DNA of 64,000 nucleotides from assembly GCA_004431415.1 (NCBI GenBank), contig QPMI01000604.1, forward strand, positions 1 through 64,000, given 5' to 3'. Origin of the DNA: Cyanophora paradoxa. Taxonomy: Eukaryota; Glaucocystophyceae; Cyanophorales; Cyanophoraceae. The notes beneath the pieces were generated by a model. That model saw nothing but the letters and a program-made list of their open reading frames with translations. It searched no databases and was not told where the DNA came from. The translations under genes and the position numbers were made by a program. Of the stretch, positions 1 to 10,609 are shown piece after piece. Every line of letters starts with the position of its first letter. Within the stretch, counting starts at the first letter, position 1.

Positions 1-275
1 TCAACGCGGCGAACGTCGACGGGTACGATTACGACAACGATGGCGACGACGGGTACACGGCGCCGTACAGCGGCACTCCGTACACCCCACCGCCTTCGTC
101 GTCCCCTGCGCCCTCGGCCGCCACTCGCAGTTACTCGGCTCTTCGGTCAATCTCGTCCACACGACGCCGTCGACCCCGCCGACAACCAATCGATCTACCA
201 ATCCGCCCTCCCCGCGCCCCAGCAGCCGGCGCCGGGCCACAAGCCCGTCCCGGCTGCTGCGACTGGCACGCACCG

Positions 276-1140
276 GTGCCCGGGAGGATACGGCAATCGC
301 CCGCCCATCGGCGCCCTACGATTACGCCCGTACGCAGACGGTCACGGCGATCCGTACGAGCCAGGCTACCCGCGCGACGCGCGCCCGAGGGTGAGGCCCG
401 GGACAACGATCACATTTGCACACGTTGTCGGTCGTTGGGAGCCGCGGACATCATCACTACTCTGACGACTACCACGAGTGTTGCTCCACCCGTACCGTCG
501 GGAACTACTCAAATTCGTCAACCAAGGCTCCAAGACCCGAGGTCCTGGCTGCGGCCCGCCTCTGCGGCCTCATCCTGGCGGCCCGCAGCACCGTCCTACA
601 ACGCGGTCCCCCGCCGTCGAACTCTGTACCGTCGCTCCGGCGCAGCTACAAACCGCCCTTGCAGGAACTGCGGCGAGCAGGCCACCACGCGTCGGCGTGC
701 ACGAAGCGGTGCGCTGCTACAACTGCGGAGGGAGGGTCACACGCAGAACCGCTGCCCAGTGCAAGCGCCAGCACGACGGCGGTCCCCACACGTCCGTCCC
801 GAAGCGTGGCCCGATGGTGGTGCTGCGGCGCAGGAGGCGGCGGGCACCGTGGTGGCCATCGCGCGGTGGCAGGGCGGCTACCAGAGCGGCGGTGGAGGCG
901 GCGGCCAAGGGGACGGGATCTAACGCCACCCTCTCGGCAATCCGCCCCGATGCAGCGCCCGACTGGCCCCGTTGTTGACGCGCCGTCTTCGCGCCCGACT
1001 GGCCCGTTGTTGACGCGCCGTCTTCGCGCCCGGCTGGCCCGTCACTGACGCGCTGCCTTCGCGCCCGACTGGCTCCGTTGCTGACGCGCCGTCTCCGCGC
1101 CGACGGCCCATCGCTAACGCGCCGCCCCGAACCCCGCCCG
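276..1140 (+). pseudogene. Gag-like segment with two CCHC zinc knuckles, frame-broken
   Basis: Two nucleocapsid-type knuckles (C-x2-C-x4-H-x4-C) lie about 55 bases apart. Knuckle 1 has its cysteines at 660-662 and 669-671, its histidine at 683-685 and its last cysteine at 698-700. Knuckle 2 has them at 715-717, 724-726, 738-740 and 753-755. In each, the stretch between the second cysteine and the histidine is 11 bases instead of 12, so each knuckle is split over two frames, and a third step separates them. Paired knuckles are typical of Gag proteins of LTR retroelements and bind nucleic acid. The surrounding residues are rich in Arg, Pro and Ser. I call it a pseudogene because of the frame breaks; if they are assembly errors, the real gene may be intact. 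Confidence 0.6.
955..1129 (+). repeat. Tandem repeat, about 36-bp unit, five copies
   Basis: Copies start near 955, 991, 1026, 1061 and 1097. In one frame the unit reads RPTGPVVDAPSS, twelve residues. Copies 1 and 4 are 36 bases long; copies 2 and 3 are 35, each with one C fewer in the GGCCC run. The fifth copy is shorter and diverged. Confidence 0.85.
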
Positions 1141-2937
1141 ACTGACCACGGAGACGCCGTGCAGTCCGGTGGTCTGACTCGGGCCGGGAGACCGAGGCTA
1201 CGACGGACAGCCTGGCCATGGTACCGATCGCTCCGGTGCAAACTGTCCGATCACGCCGACGCAGCCCTCGGCATCGGACATCGCGCACTTCGTTCGGACG
1301 TCAACGCCACGACGGCGACGCAGCCGGTAACGTCGGCGGCGGAGAGGACGGCCCCGTCCCGTCGCCATCCCGTCGCTGAACCCGCGTCGCCGTCCCCTCG
1401 TCGACTCACGCGACCGGCCGTCGTCGCCGGCCCCGTCTGACTTGTCGACAGAGATGGAAACGGGAAGCCGTACTGCGGCCGAGTCCCGTGTTCCAATTCG
1501 GTGTGCGCAGCCCGGCGGGGCGTCACTGCGGCAGTATCCGCGACCTCATCAACGCTGGCCTCCGCCGGCACGACCACACTCGCATGTCCGCGCTTGCTCC
1601 CGTCACGTCCAAGAAAACCCCGCTCTTCACTCGAAACTTTGGCCGTATGCACCGCCCGCGCCCGAACGCCATCAATCCGTCGCCCGCGTCGCAGTCACGA
1701 GGTCGCTCACCTTCGCGGCCGCCCCTCGGCGAAGAGCACGAACTCCGACGCTGACTCTGTGCGGAGCCGAAGACCCGACGTACTGCGCCCTGGGGACCCG
1801 TCACAGAGTCGCCGATGGACACTGCACTCGGCCCGCTACCTCCAAATCGAGCACCGACTCCCCGCAGCCACCTCGCAGCAGGAGGGAACGTCTCGAAGGA
1901 AGTGGGCGGCGACCCGAACTACAAGGCCCCGCCCGCCAAGATGCCCGAAATCGACTCGCTACCGCGGTCGAGGGCTGCGAGTCCTTGGTACCCTTTGCAC
2001 TGACTGGCTCGACAACGTTGCTTACAACATGCACACTCGCCGTGTTAACAACCGCATGCACGTCGACGGCATCCAGGCACTGACTGGCTTCGTGATGGCA
2101 TCCCTTCGAGCGACCAGCGCCAGATCCACGCGCGTACCATCCTTTACTGCCCGCCCTCCAGATGCTCACGACGTACCTCGAGCGAAGGGCCCCGGTGTCT
2201 GCTGGGCTCGCGTCCGCAACGCTATCGATGCGGAAGGCGACTCGGAGGAGGCGCGCGCGCACCGCTTCCCAAGCCCACGACAACATGTACCCGTCTTCAC
2301 GCAGGCCTCCAATTACGTACCGCGGTATTCACGGAGGATGCGCACATGCTCGCCGTCGGACCTGTCTTCGCCAACGAGACGTGTGCTGACTGCCACCCCA
2401 TGTCGTCGGCCGCCAGGAGAATGGTACCCTTGTTGCCCGCCCATTCCCTCGGCACACCGTCGTGACGCGCCAATGACGGACTTCGTACTGCTCACTCCGC
2501 GCTCATCGCTGCGCTTGAAAGCCTCCCTACGTCGCACCCCGTTCGTGACCGACCAGGGAGATGGAGTTCTTTGTGATCGCCCGCGACATCTCCGGACACG
2601 CGAAGAACGGGCGGTTCCCGATCCCGCCGGCGCTCGACGTGAACCCCGGCATCCCGTGCGCTGACGGCACTCACGCTCACCACAGCCACCCGCATTGGCA
2701 CTTGCTGGCGACCCGCCCGCTCATCAACCCGAAAGGCCACAGTGAGCACAAGCGTCTGAATGCGGCCGTCACACGCATCATTGCAGACACGGCCACTGAG
2801 GATGACGTGACAACGTTGCGCACGTGATCGCAATCGCCCGTGAGACGACGACTATCGCGGCAATTAACACTAACATCTCGAACACCAACGAGCAGCTTCG
2901 CCGGCCTACCGGGCGCTGAGGCGAGCAGCTGTTACAC
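1130..2937 (+). pseudogene. Degraded coding stretch of the element, unrecognised
   Basis: Several overlapping plus-strand open stretches cover this region, none with a continuous protein-like composition. The most protein-like pieces are 1,488-1,754, about 2,010-2,130 and 2,561-2,827. The last one is His-, Pro- and Asn-containing with ordinary amino-acid use. This pattern fits a single coding path that changes frame every few hundred bases. I looked for an aspartic protease (D-T/S-G) and for reverse-transcriptase motifs and found none I could defend. No function is assigned. Confidence 0.4.
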
Positions 2938-4560
2938 TTGGTTGAAATGGCAGCGATGGCCATCACGAACACGGGCGCCCCGCCGCCTCGCACGCGGCAG
3001 GCTGCGGCCAACCACGTCACGAGTGTACTGCGTAAGGAGCTCGAGGCATTCGATGTTGACACTACGGTTCAGGCAATCGTCAACGCTCTGTGCGCCCGTC
3101 GTGTCTTCACTTTCACCGACGGCGCCATGGACACAACCGACGCGCCGCCTGCACCTACGACAACGCTGACGCTCCCAGGAGCTGCTGTCGTCGAGTCCCT
3201 CCTGAACCGTGTCAAGACGTCCTTCACCGACGCGCAGAACCGCAGCCCAACATTCATGCGCCCAACCGACGAACGGCCGCTGTCAATTACGTTGAGAGCA
3301 CACTCCGCACGTACCTCCGTGGCTACGACGTCGAGTCTACGATCCTACTTCTCGTCTACATTCTCGAGCGCGAGGGTGAGCTACGGTTCGCCTCAGGCCC
3401 TGACGCGACTTCGGCAAAGGCTGCTGACGCCTACGCTCGTTTCGTCGCGGCAAACGCTCCGACCGACCCCGTCGCCGGACCCAGCTCTGTCGCGACGGCA
3501 GAGGGCCTCGCCCCTGAGGACAAGACGCCAATCGTCCCGCCGACCACGCCCACTCCACCGCGCCCGCCGTACTGCGGCCCAAGGCGTCGGAGGACAGGGC
3601 TGACAATGACCCCATCAACCGCAACGGAAGTTGCGCGAGATGCTGATGGACATTGCGGAAGACTCGATCACGCTCATCGCTCGTCGCCACCAGGCAGCGG
3701 GAGGTATGAGCGCGAGGGTGGAGACCGCGTCTTCGCCTCTCGCACGGTCGAGAAGATCATGGTCAGTGTTGGGGGACAGCAAATTCTTCTCTTCCTGTCG
3801 CCAGTCGACATGCCTGCACCGTGCCACACGTGCAGCATCGGCCCGATGGCTCACCCGTCATCGTGAACCACCGCTCCGTGCATCAGTGATCAGCATTGCG
3901 CACCGCTACTACGAGTACATCGACTCGACCACGGGCAACACGGTGACAATGACTAACGTCGAGCTTCAGGAGCACTGCCGCCTCTGCACAACGCCGCCGT
4001 ACATGGAGTTCGTCCGCAATTGCCCCGTACCGTCGCCAACCTCACGCCAGCGCACGCCGTACCCGAGTACTCTGCGACCTGACGATGCACCGGCGGACAT
4101 CACGCTCGACGCTCTGTACGGAGTGACGATGGAAATGAAGACGCTCTTCCTGCGGATTATCGGTCTGTTAATGGATATCACCCCACAGGGAACGACGTCT
4201 TTGACGGGGAACGACGACTGGCCTCGGGTCGCTGACATCTTCCTTAACGTCGACGTCAGCCCCTTCACCGTCCGCGCCAGCACCCTCCGGCCTGGCGTTC
4301 GCGACGCGAGTACTGGACCGATAGGCACTCGGCCAATCATTCTCGCCCCGGAGTTGTCAACACCTCTGGCAGACACGTCCCGACTCGCGCGAACGACTGT
4401 GAACGCGTCGCTTCCCGTCTGCTTGTCGGCACCGGCGTTCTACCATGCTCACGCGTTAATGCACCCCGTCGATGAGCCGAACACGCGCCTCGGCCCGACA
4501 CCAACTGATCTTCCGCCCTACCCGGTGCCTGAGACCACGGTCGCTGCAGCTGGGGGATGA
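2938..4560 (+). pseudogene. Element protein with two related helical repeats, frame-broken
   Basis: The path begins in the frame of 2,938, shifts by -1 near 3,250 and again near 3,570, 3,620, 3,690, 3,845 and 3,885, and then runs to a stop at 4,558-4,560. Two segments resemble each other: one at about 3,000-3,120 (AANHVTSVLRKELEAFDVD...) and one at about 3,280-3,400 (AVNYVESTLRTYLRGYDVE...). They share A-x-N-x-V-x-S-x-L-R, a D-V-acidic-S/T-T motif and hydrophobic spacing typical of helices. A later Cys pair (near 3,820-3,835, C-H-T-C) and C-R-L-C (near 3,980) could bind metal. The family is unknown. The stop overlaps the next start in the form ATGA. Confidence 0.45.
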
Positions 4561-5778
4561 GCCGCAAGTTGGCGTCGATTTACGTCGCTGCCGTTCTACA
4601 CGACTGGCCGGCTCGACAGCGGGACAAGATTAAGCCGCATCTCACTCTCCGAACCAACGACGTCGACATGGAGTACTTGCGACTCGCCGCCGAGAACGCG
4701 CGACTTCGGGACCCGACGCAGTTTTCGGCGAGGTACCTCGAAGTCCACAACGTGTTGACAGACATCCTTCGTCGCCGCACGCCTGGAACGCCGTCCCCGA
4801 CCACTCCGCCGACAAGCACGCGCAGCTGCTGGCCGACGAACAGCTCGCACGTGAACTGCAGGCTCGCCTCGACGCCGAAGCTGCAAGGAGAGGACCGGTG
4901 CAGGCCGCGGCGCAAGCCCCCTACTTGCAGGCTGCAATCGGTGGTATTGCTCGTGGCCGCACCATGGACGCCCGTCGCCGTACTGCGGCAGCACAGGCTC
5001 CACCGCGCCAATCGGCGAGGCACGGGGAACGGTCAGGGGCCGCGGCCGCGCGCTCCGATTCATACCAGCCGGCCCAGACCCCGGGCAACCCTCACTACCA
5101 CGACGACGACATGACGTGCCAACGGCACCGGTGACACCGCCGACCGACGCCCCGGAGCCCCCGGCCCCGCGGAACGACCCACCCCCTGCGCCCGAGGTGA
5201 CGGCCTCGTCGACGGACACTCCGGACGCCCAGCCCGTTGCACCCGCGACGACGACTCCGGACGCCCAGCCCGTTGCACCCGTGACGACGACTCCGGTGGC
5301 CCCGACGCCCGCTCTCGAGACGCCGGTCTCGTCGACGGCCGCTCGAGATGCTTCGCCCATCGCACCGGCGATGGCGACCTCGCTGACGACCCGCACAGCG
5401 TCCCGTCCCCCACGGCCGTGGCTGCGGTCTCGACGGCCCCGTCGCCTGCGCCTGAGCTACTGGCCCCGTCCGACGCCCCGCCAGCCCCGGCCACGACTGT
5501 GACGGCGGCCCCGCCGCAGAGCCCGGCCCAACCCCCGATGCTGCCGATCCCGTCACTTCACCCCGACTACACTGCACCGACCGACGCGTCGATGCCTGAC
5601 TCGACGACTGCCGACTCGTCGGCACTGAGAGGACCGAGGACGTGCCCATGGGCGACCCGCGCGTTTCGAGGGGGATCATCGTCGACACGCCGACCTTGCC
5701 GAGCCCTCACGACGACCGTGACAGTCCTCCTGACACCGACGAAGACACGTCCAGCGACTCGGAGCCGAGATCAAGGAC
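4557..5778 (+). pseudogene. Element protein: helical head, Pro/Thr-rich linker, acidic tail, frame-broken
   Basis: The head (4,557-4,790) reads as a normal soluble protein. After a -1 step near 4,800 comes a charged helix with the core LADEQLARELQARLDAE. Further -1 steps near 5,080, 5,400, 5,640 and 5,770 lead through a Pro/Thr/Ala-rich linker with a 36-bp tandem repeat, then an acidic Ser/Asp stretch, into the open stretch beginning at 5,779. The linker looks like a flexible spacer in a polyprotein. No catalytic motif is visible. Confidence 0.4.
5221..5292 (+). repeat. 36-bp tandem repeat, two copies
   Basis: Copies are 5,221-5,256 and 5,257-5,292 and differ at one base. Each encodes PDAQPVAPATTT or a one-residue variant, within the Pro/Thr-rich linker of the element polyprotein. 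Confidence 0.9.
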
Positions 5779-7215
5779 GTGGCCGCCAACCTTGGACACC
5801 GCCACGCCTGGACGATCCTTCGCCTCAAGCCCGTGGTGCACAACCAGCTGCGTGCGTACCTGGACACGCCGCGACGCTTCATGGTCACAACGACGACGAC
5901 GGATTGGCGCAAGACCCCTGAGACGCCGACCCTCTTCGCCGCCAGCGAGCTCACGAGCTGCATGCACCTCGCAGCTGCCCGCAGCAACACGCCTACTGGG
6001 CAACCGTTGCTGGGTACTCGCCCGAGTGACCAGGCTCACTACCTCCTTCAACATCTGACCGAATTCCGCTCCGTCATCCACGTCATCATGCGCCTCGCGC
6101 GGGCTCAGCCCTTCGCGCCTGGGGAGACGGCGACCACGTGGCCTCACCCGAACGACCCGCTCGCCGATGTCCTCGGACGGCCAGAGATGCTGGAGCTGTT
6201 TGGTTTGACACCGACAGAGTTCACTCTTGTACACCAGTCCAAGACTCCAGTCGTACCGTGCATCCTTCAGGTGGCTGTCAACCTTGCCCGCAATCTCCGG
6301 ACGCTGCACTACGACGTGGAGATGACGGAGAGCGATGAACGGTTCTTGAACTTCGACAAGATCACGAACACGGCGACGCGCCTTGCAACAATCAGGCAAC
6401 TGGTCCAAACTGTCAAGTTCACGGCCCCGCTCACAGGACCTGACGACATCTATCTGTCTACGCTTCGACACGGTTCACCGCCGCCCGACATCGCCTTGTC
6501 GATGCGTTCGACGGCCCTGGCGCGGGCGTGGGACATCGCTGCATACTTCGACCATTACAAGTGGGACGAGACGCGCGACCGCTACGGGGATAGCCGATTT
6601 GCTCACCTCTACGACGTTCGTGACCCAGCACCGAGCTCCGACCGTCCATGGCCGACGAGTCACGCGCCGTTGCTGTCAATGCTCACCGAGCAAGTCGAGA
6701 ACGTACTCCGCCTCGTCAACATCACAGCCGACGTCGAGGGCCCCGGCAACTTCCTGCGCCGTTACTACACGTCCCGTTTCAACCCGAAATCCGACGCAAA
6801 CCCGGCTACGAACCAGCGGGCGACCGCCGAGCTCGCGGAGGAGATCCGGCTGAACAGCCAGTTAGCAGTGGTCGCGGCACGCGATGTCCATCGTCTGCGC
6901 ACGCCCCCCGTCAGCGAGTCCGACCTACACCACTGTCTTCGGCACGGACTGTCCCGTCACCGCTCCGGCGTCCTCCCCTCAAATTTCACGAACGTCGTCG
7001 CCGCGTCTGTCACGGAGACGACTGCGCTGGCAAGGCTCGCCGAGCTACATGACACCACCGTTGTCGCGATGTCAATCACTACGTTCATGCACAAGCGTCA
7101 ACTCGCCAAGAAGGGCAAACCGATCCGTCTCGAATCGCGACTGCACGCCCCCGTCTTCACCCGAAGCAGCCCGAGCCAGCTGTCGAGCTCTATTACAACT
7201 CTGACCGTTACATAA
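5779..7215 (+). CDS. Mobile-element ORF, unknown helical protein (478 aa)
   Basis: A continuous 478-residue open stretch with balanced composition, rich in Leu, Ala, Arg and Thr and predicted largely helical. I recognise no family. It is the first long undamaged stretch after the broken 5' third. Its true coding path probably leaves this frame near 7,150, where the -1 frame becomes more protein-like (it reads ELYYNSDRYIMVHPEEA) and joins the next open stretch. Alternatively its stop overlaps the next start (TAATG), allowing re-initiation. It lies where the protease/reverse transcriptase of a Ty3/gypsy element would start, yet no D-T-G, Y-x-D-D or RNase H pattern is visible. Confidence 0.6.
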   Translation: MAANLGHRHAWTILRLKPVVHNQLRAYLDTPRRFMVTTTTTDWRKTPETPTLFAASELTSCMHLAAARSNTPTGQPLLGTRPSDQAHYLLQHLTEFRSVIHVIMRLARAQPFAPGETATTWPHPNDPLADVLGRPEMLELFGLTPTEFTLVHQSKTPVVPCILQVAVNLARNLRTLHYDVEMTESDERFLNFDKITNTATRLATIRQLVQTVKFTAPLTGPDDIYLSTLRHGSPPPDIALSMRSTALARAWDIAAYFDHYKWDETRDRYGDSRFAHLYDVRDPAPSSDRPWPTSHAPLLSMLTEQVENVLRLVNITADVEGPGNFLRRYYTSRFNPKSDANPATNQRATAELAEEIRLNSQLAVVAARDVHRLRTPPVSESDLHHCLRHGLSRHRSGVLPSNFTNVVAASVTETTALARLAELHDTTVVAMSITTFMHKRQLAKKGKPIRLESRLHAPVFTRSSPSQLSSSITTLTVT

Positions 7216-8294
7216 TGGTGCACCCTGAAGAGGCGGCGCTCCTGGCGTGCAAAACTGCGTGGCGCTCCCATATCCTCCAGCTGACTCTCGAGGCCATGCG
7301 TCGCGCGTACAAGCTCGAGACGGAGTCAAGCACTCGTACTGCGAGCAAGCTTGCTTTCGGCCTCGTCGCTCGACTCGACACTGCACTTAGCAAGGCTACG
7401 ACCACCCAGCGCTTGGCGGTAACACGGGCCTTCCTCCTGGACGCCGTGCATCGATTGAATCTGTTCTACTGCATGCTTTACCCGCGCTACCGCGATCACC
7501 TACTCCCTGTCCTCCCCAGTCCGATGGTACCCGTCACCGACCCTCTCGCCGTCCCGGTCCCACGGCCCCCTGAGCGCGACGTTGACGAGTACGGATACCT
7601 GACACAGTGGACGTCGGACGGCATCGACATCTTGCCTCGCGTTCCTGACTGGGATTCCCTCGTTGGACTTGTCGACGACATGAGCAAGGACACTTTCTGG
7701 AACTCCAACACGTACTTCGGGCTTCGCGCCCGCGCTATGGTCTACGGAACAGAGCGCAAGCGCCCCCGCGAGAAGCGACCGAATGACGAGAAGTTGCAGA
7801 AGAAGGAGCGCAAGGCCGCCCGGCTCACTCCCGAGGAGGTCGACTCCATCATCTCCAGAATTTTGAGCGAACTCCACACTGTTCCTTTCAAGGAGGTGCT
7901 ACTCTCGGAGAACGCTGACATTCCTGACGTCTATTTCTGGGCCTTCCTCAACGAGGAATGGGCGAAAGGCTTCACGGTCGTCGACGGCGCTGGCTACCAG
8001 CACGGAGTGTGGCCGGATCTGAGCGGCGTGATGGTCCGACGGGAACCGCGACCTGATTCGACGGAGAACGAGCGCGACACGTTCTATGCGGGTTTTGGAC
8101 GGCGCAACAATCACATCAACGGGGAATTATTCGCCCAAACGATCAACGACTGGTACCCAATCCGTCTCCACAATCCTCGCCCCCACTCCCGTACGGCATG
8201 CGCACATACAGCCCCGAGGAGACGCGAGCTGGAGGTGACTTCCTACCTCTGGATACTGATCCGGGACGGGATACCTCCTATCACATCTTCATGA
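7215..8294 (+). CDS. Mobile-element ORF, unknown protein
   Basis: The likely path enters from about 7,150 and leaves near 8,190, where the -1 frame continues as the next long stretch; the last 30 residues of this frame are probably not real. It contains a basic segment (about residues 170-200, KRPREKRPNDEKLQKKERK) that could bind nucleic acid or act as a nuclear localisation signal. Otherwise it has ordinary soluble composition with several Trp and Tyr. No known domain is recognised. It appears to be the middle of one polyprotein spanning about 5.8-10.6 kb. Confidence 0.55.
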   Translation: MVHPEEAALLACKTAWRSHILQLTLEAMRRAYKLETESSTRTASKLAFGLVARLDTALSKATTTQRLAVTRAFLLDAVHRLNLFYCMLYPRYRDHLLPVLPSPMVPVTDPLAVPVPRPPERDVDEYGYLTQWTSDGIDILPRVPDWDSLVGLVDDMSKDTFWNSNTYFGLRARAMVYGTERKRPREKRPNDEKLQKKERKAARLTPEEVDSIISRILSELHTVPFKEVLLSENADIPDVYFWAFLNEEWAKGFTVVDGAGYQHGVWPDLSGVMVRREPRPDSTENERDTFYAGFGRRNNHINGELFAQTINDWYPIRLHNPRPHSRTACAHTAPRRRELEVTSYLWILIRDGIPPITSS

Positions 8295-10609
8295 CACCGC
8301 TTCTCTTCACGAACACGGACTTCCTGGCCACAGCGTACTGCAAAACGATCCAGGAACATGGGCGACACGCGCCCCACATCTTCGCCGTCGCGGCTCACAT
8401 CCTCGGAGGCCCAGCCCCGTTCGGACAGACGGCTGATCTGACCGAGGAGCTCACTGTGGAGGACGGGCACAGACCGGAGGAGCTCCCGGAGCCGCCGCCG
8501 GTCGAAGAGCTGGAGGGAATCCCGACTCGGGACCCACCCCCAGTTCATCCCGCCACCACGACAAAGAAGTACATGCACGTCCTAGGTGAGGTCCACATGC
8601 CATACGTGCTACTCGGCGACTCTGGTCTCGAGGCATTTCTCCGGCGCGTCCCGTACATGCGCCCATTCCTCATGAAGATGCACGTACGCTGGTCGAACTT
8701 CTCGCGAGCACTCAGTCGTGTCCTACGCTACGGCGTCGGCCCCGGCACCTACCCGTACCGCGCCGGTGCTCCCGGCCATGGCGAACTCAGCCAGCACAAC
8801 CGTGCGGGCCTGCCCTTCCGATCGTTCCTGATCACGGCCGCCGACGAGTTCCACCCGGCCAACAAGTATGCCGACTACTTCGACTGCATCTACGACGAGG
8901 ACAACCACGCGCACCTCCGTGACTCCGCTTCACGTCAAGATGTCGAACGATGCTTCTACGAGATTGCCATGCCCGACGACCTCAACGCGCCGCCCATGAC
9001 TCTTACGCCGGCCAATGCTGACCTGTGCGGCCCTCGAATCGTCCGATTCACGCACGTTGCACCGGCCGGACCCAGCCGCGGTGCCCCCAACACGATCCAG
9101 AACCGCTCGCACATCACTATCTTCGACGCGAACAACCGGAACACCTGGCAGCAGATCATCGCGGGCACGAGGAAACCCCCAAACGAGGCGGCGGGGCCGC
9201 ACCCGTGCGGCCCCGACCCCAAGTACTTCCCGGTGTCCGTCAATGACTACACTGGCCCTGGGGGCGTCGTCGTGTCTCTGCGTCGTCGCGGGCCCACGGG
9301 CACCGCGCCTGCAACGCCCCCCGTCGTCCACCAGGTCCTGGGGTTCCCGCTTTCGGTACACACTTGGGTGTACGGAATCGCAGCGTACCTGGCGGCGGCA
9401 GTCAAGCTGCACGGTGCCTTGTCGTTCTTCCTCGAGCCCCTACCGGGGGAACTCGGGAACATCATCATCGACTACGTTCGTAGCCACGAGGATGAGCTGC
9501 AATTCCGCTTCACGGCTTCAGGCGAAGTGGCGCGCAGTGCCAAACTCGACAAATGGTACGAGGTCGAGTACCCTGACTGCGAACGCGTCGACCCGGCACA
9601 TTTAATCACAGCCTTCGAATCCCTACTGCACAAGGCAACCAACGACTGGTTGGCGGTCCAGATCAAGCACGAGACACCCCCGGCGGCTCGCGAAGATGTC
9701 GACATGGATCGAAACCACTGCTGGCCCGTAGCATTCCGACTCCCGGATGGAGTCATCAACGCACTCAACGCCCAAGTCCGGGGCGCTGACTTCGATCCCA
9801 CGAACGATCCGTCACACCCGCATCGTCCCAGTGTCTATGACGTCAACGCGAGCGCAGTGCGCAACGCTATTATGGATTTCGAACAGCGATACGCCGACAT
9901 ACACGAGCAATTCCGTCACGCCGAATATGGCAACTTCACATTCGATCCATTCTACAATGAATTCGGCGCCGCCATCTTCAGTCGCGAACCGCAGGCGCGG
10001 GCGCTACTCCACGGTTGGTTGGAACAATTCGTTTACAATCACGCCACCGTCGACGCGGCGACGAGGCGGCCCATCACGTTCACTAGCCGCGAAGCCTACC
10101 GGGCGGTACAGATCGTCGACGTCCTCCCCCTGCGTCACTCCCTGGGCGATCCGGACAACGACAGCCTCCTTCGTCAGATCCCCCACATTTACATTGGTCA
10201 CGGCCCCCACGGCGCGCCTGTCGACCCGTACGAAGGCCGCACGCGCTTCACTAACATCATGAACTACATCACTACGACGAAGGCAGAGGAGTCGCGCGCG
10301 TACATTTGGGACCCGCGCCTCGACGGCAAGATCAAGCTCGTGGGCACGGACGAGTACATTCGTCGGAACCCTGGGATTGCGCGCAAGCCCTTTGTCCGAC
10401 CCTTCGTCGTCTGGTCGACCGACTTCAAGGATCTGCGCACCAACGAGCCGACGGGACTGGCACGCTTCGGTCACATCCAGGGTGTTGTCTTCAAGCCATC
10501 TGGCAGTAACAGGCCTCCGCGTCGTAGTCCTACGGGACCGAGACGACGGGAACCTCTGACGGCGACGACTCCAGCTCGGACAGTGGTGGCTCCACCGCCG
10601 AGTCCGTAG
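8198..10609 (+). CDS. Mobile-element ORF, large unknown protein (803 aa)
   Basis: This is the longest open stretch in the window (803 codons). Composition is that of a folded protein: aromatic-rich, with many His, Asp and Asn. Around residues 80-125 there is an acidic, Pro-rich loop, and the last 40 residues become Arg/Pro/Thr-rich as the path shifts by -1 to an acidic Ser/Asp tail near 10,550-10,630. I find no polymerase, protease, helicase or methyltransferase motif by eye. Candidates would be a structural (capsid-like) protein or a very divergent polymerase; neither is supported. It deserves profile and structure searches. Confidence 0.6.
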   Translation: MRTYSPEETRAGGDFLPLDTDPGRDTSYHIFMTPLLFTNTDFLATAYCKTIQEHGRHAPHIFAVAAHILGGPAPFGQTADLTEELTVEDGHRPEELPEPPPVEELEGIPTRDPPPVHPATTTKKYMHVLGEVHMPYVLLGDSGLEAFLRRVPYMRPFLMKMHVRWSNFSRALSRVLRYGVGPGTYPYRAGAPGHGELSQHNRAGLPFRSFLITAADEFHPANKYADYFDCIYDEDNHAHLRDSASRQDVERCFYEIAMPDDLNAPPMTLTPANADLCGPRIVRFTHVAPAGPSRGAPNTIQNRSHITIFDANNRNTWQQIIAGTRKPPNEAAGPHPCGPDPKYFPVSVNDYTGPGGVVVSLRRRGPTGTAPATPPVVHQVLGFPLSVHTWVYGIAAYLAAAVKLHGALSFFLEPLPGELGNIIIDYVRSHEDELQFRFTASGEVARSAKLDKWYEVEYPDCERVDPAHLITAFESLLHKATNDWLAVQIKHETPPAAREDVDMDRNHCWPVAFRLPDGVINALNAQVRGADFDPTNDPSHPHRPSVYDVNASAVRNAIMDFEQRYADIHEQFRHAEYGNFTFDPFYNEFGAAIFSREPQARALLHGWLEQFVYNHATVDAATRRPITFTSREAYRAVQIVDVLPLRHSLGDPDNDSLLRQIPHIYIGHGPHGAPVDPYEGRTRFTNIMNYITTTKAEESRAYIWDPRLDGKIKLVGTDEYIRRNPGIARKPFVRPFVVWSTDFKDLRTNEPTGLARFGHIQGVVFKPSGSNRPPRRSPTGPRRREPLTATTPARTVVAPPPSP

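Noticed and set aside
717-1652. Long minus-strand open stretches at the left end
   Set aside because: They are Arg/Gly/Ser-rich shadows of the GC-rich plus-strand element and share no family motif.
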